Assembly: GCA_028869035.1 (NCBI GenBank)
Contig: JAGWTL010000141.1
Span: 1 to 7,266, forward strand
From: Burkholderiales bacterium
GTDB taxonomy: Bacteria > Pseudomonadota > Gammaproteobacteria > Burkholderiales > Burkholderiaceae_C
DNA: 7,266 bases
Direction: 5' to 3'
Part shown: one piece after another, positions 6,503 to 7,266 of the stretch
Position numbering within the stretch: the stretch's first letter is position 1
Layout of the letters: every line of letters starts with the position of its first letter
Position numbers and translations under genes: made by a program
Notes under the pieces: generated by a model
Told to the model about the DNA's origin: nothing
Seen by the model: the letters and a program-made list of their open reading frames with translations, nothing else
The model's database searches: none

Positions 6503-7266
6503 ATGAGCAGCAAGATTTCCCTCACCCGCTACCTGGTCGAACAGCAGCGCAGCCACGGCCACATCCCCTCCGAGCTGCGCCTGCTGCTCGAAGTGGTGGC
6601 CCGCGCCTGCAAGAGCATCAGCCAGGCCGTCAACAAGGGCGCCCTGGGCGGGGTGCTGGGCAGCGCCGGCAGCGAGAACGTGCAGGGCGAAGTGCAGAAG
6701 AAGCTCGACATCATCGCCAACGAGGTGCTGATCGAAGCCAATGAATGGGGCGGCCACCTCGCCGGCATGGCCTCGGAGGAGATGGACAGCATCTACGCCG
6801 TGCCCAACCGCTACCCCAAGGGCGAATACCTGCTGCTGTTCGATCCCCTGGACGGCTCCAGCAACATCGACGTCAACGTCAGCATCGGCACCATCTTCAG
6901 CGTGCTGCGCAAGGTGGGCCATTCGCGCGGCGTGGCGGAGGAAGACTTCCTGCAACCCGGCAAGCAGCAGGCTGCGGCCGGCTACTGCGTCTACGGCCCG
7001 CAGAGCATGCTGGTGCTGACGGTGGGCGACGGCGTGGCCGTCTTCACGCTGGACCGCGAGACCGGTTCGTGGGTGCTGACGCAGGACCAGGTCAAGATTC
7101 CCGAGGACACCAAGGAATTCGCGATCAACATGTCCAACATGCGCCACTGGGCGCCGCCGGTGAAGCGCTACATCGACGAATGCCTGGCCGGCAAGGACGG
7201 CCCGCGCGGCAAGGACTTCAACATGCGCTGGGTGGCCAGCATGGTGGCCGACGTGCACCGCATCCT
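6503..7266 (+). CDS. fbp: Class I fructose-1,6-bisphosphatase, C-terminus beyond window
   Basis: The enzyme hydrolyses fructose 1,6-bisphosphate to fructose 6-phosphate in gluconeogenesis, and in the Calvin cycle in autotrophs; it is cytoplasmic and Mg-dependent. The first 254 codons are present, about three quarters of a usual 330-340 residue protein. The metal-binding signature FDPLDGSSNIDVN is at residues 113-125 with D114 and D117 as ligands, and the ASEEMD segment supplies a glutamate (E92 or E93). The segment RWVASMVADVHRI near the window end matches the conserved class I region that carries substrate contacts. The start ATG is supported by GGAG at 6493-6496, 6 bases upstream. It lies 136 bases after pepN, separated by a palindrome cluster, so it may be transcribed from its own promoter or by read-through; no clear promoter is seen. 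Whether it serves a Calvin cycle cannot be judged, since no cbb genes are visible here. Confidence 0.97.
   Translation, partial: MSSKISLTRYLVEQQRSHGHIPSELRLLLEVVARACKSISQAVNKGALGGVLGSAGSENVQGEVQKKLDIIANEVLIEANEWGGHLAGMASEEMDSIYAVPNRYPKGEYLLLFDPLDGSSNIDVNVSIGTIFSVLRKVGHSRGVAEEDFLQPGKQQAAAGYCVYGPQSMLVLTVGDGVAVFTLDRETGSWVLTQDQVKIPEDTKEFAINMSNMRHWAPPVKRYIDECLAGKDGPRGKDFNMRWVASMVADVHRI

Overview
The window looks like an ordinary chromosomal segment from a GC-rich betaproteobacterium. Protein character (RF2, PepN, class I FBPase) and gene style suggest the Burkholderiales, probably near the Comamonadaceae, but this is inferred by eye and no search was run. It holds five genes: one on the minus strand cut by the left edge, and four on the plus strand, the last cut by the right edge. 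Coding density is high and no gene-free stretch exceeds 140 bases.

Left part (1-2427): a divergent pair. On the minus strand is the N-terminal 494 codons of an AMP-forming acyl-CoA synthetase. On the plus strand is a complete 309-residue alpha/beta hydrolase. Their start codons are only 13 bases apart, and the ribosome binding site of the synthetase fills part of that gap.

Middle (2428-6366): a 134-base gap with three small inverted repeats leads into prfB (peptide chain release factor 2). prfB has the classical autoregulatory +1 programmed frameshift at an in-frame UGA, so the full 367-residue protein is made from two frames. pepN (aminopeptidase N, 896 residues) follows after 9 bases and is probably co-transcribed with prfB.

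Right part (6367-7266): the 136-base gap after pepN is packed with palindromes, forming a composite repeat of about 119 bases at 6365-6483. It is followed by the first 254 codons of a class I fructose-1,6-bisphosphatase (fbp).

The genes are housekeeping functions (acyl activation, translation termination, peptide turnover, gluconeogenesis or Calvin cycle) and do not form one pathway. I see no mobile element, CRISPR array, tRNA, rRNA or defence system, and no evidence for a new multi-gene system. The items most worth a second look are the palindrome cluster before fbp, the inverted repeat in the prfB leader and the prfB recoding site.
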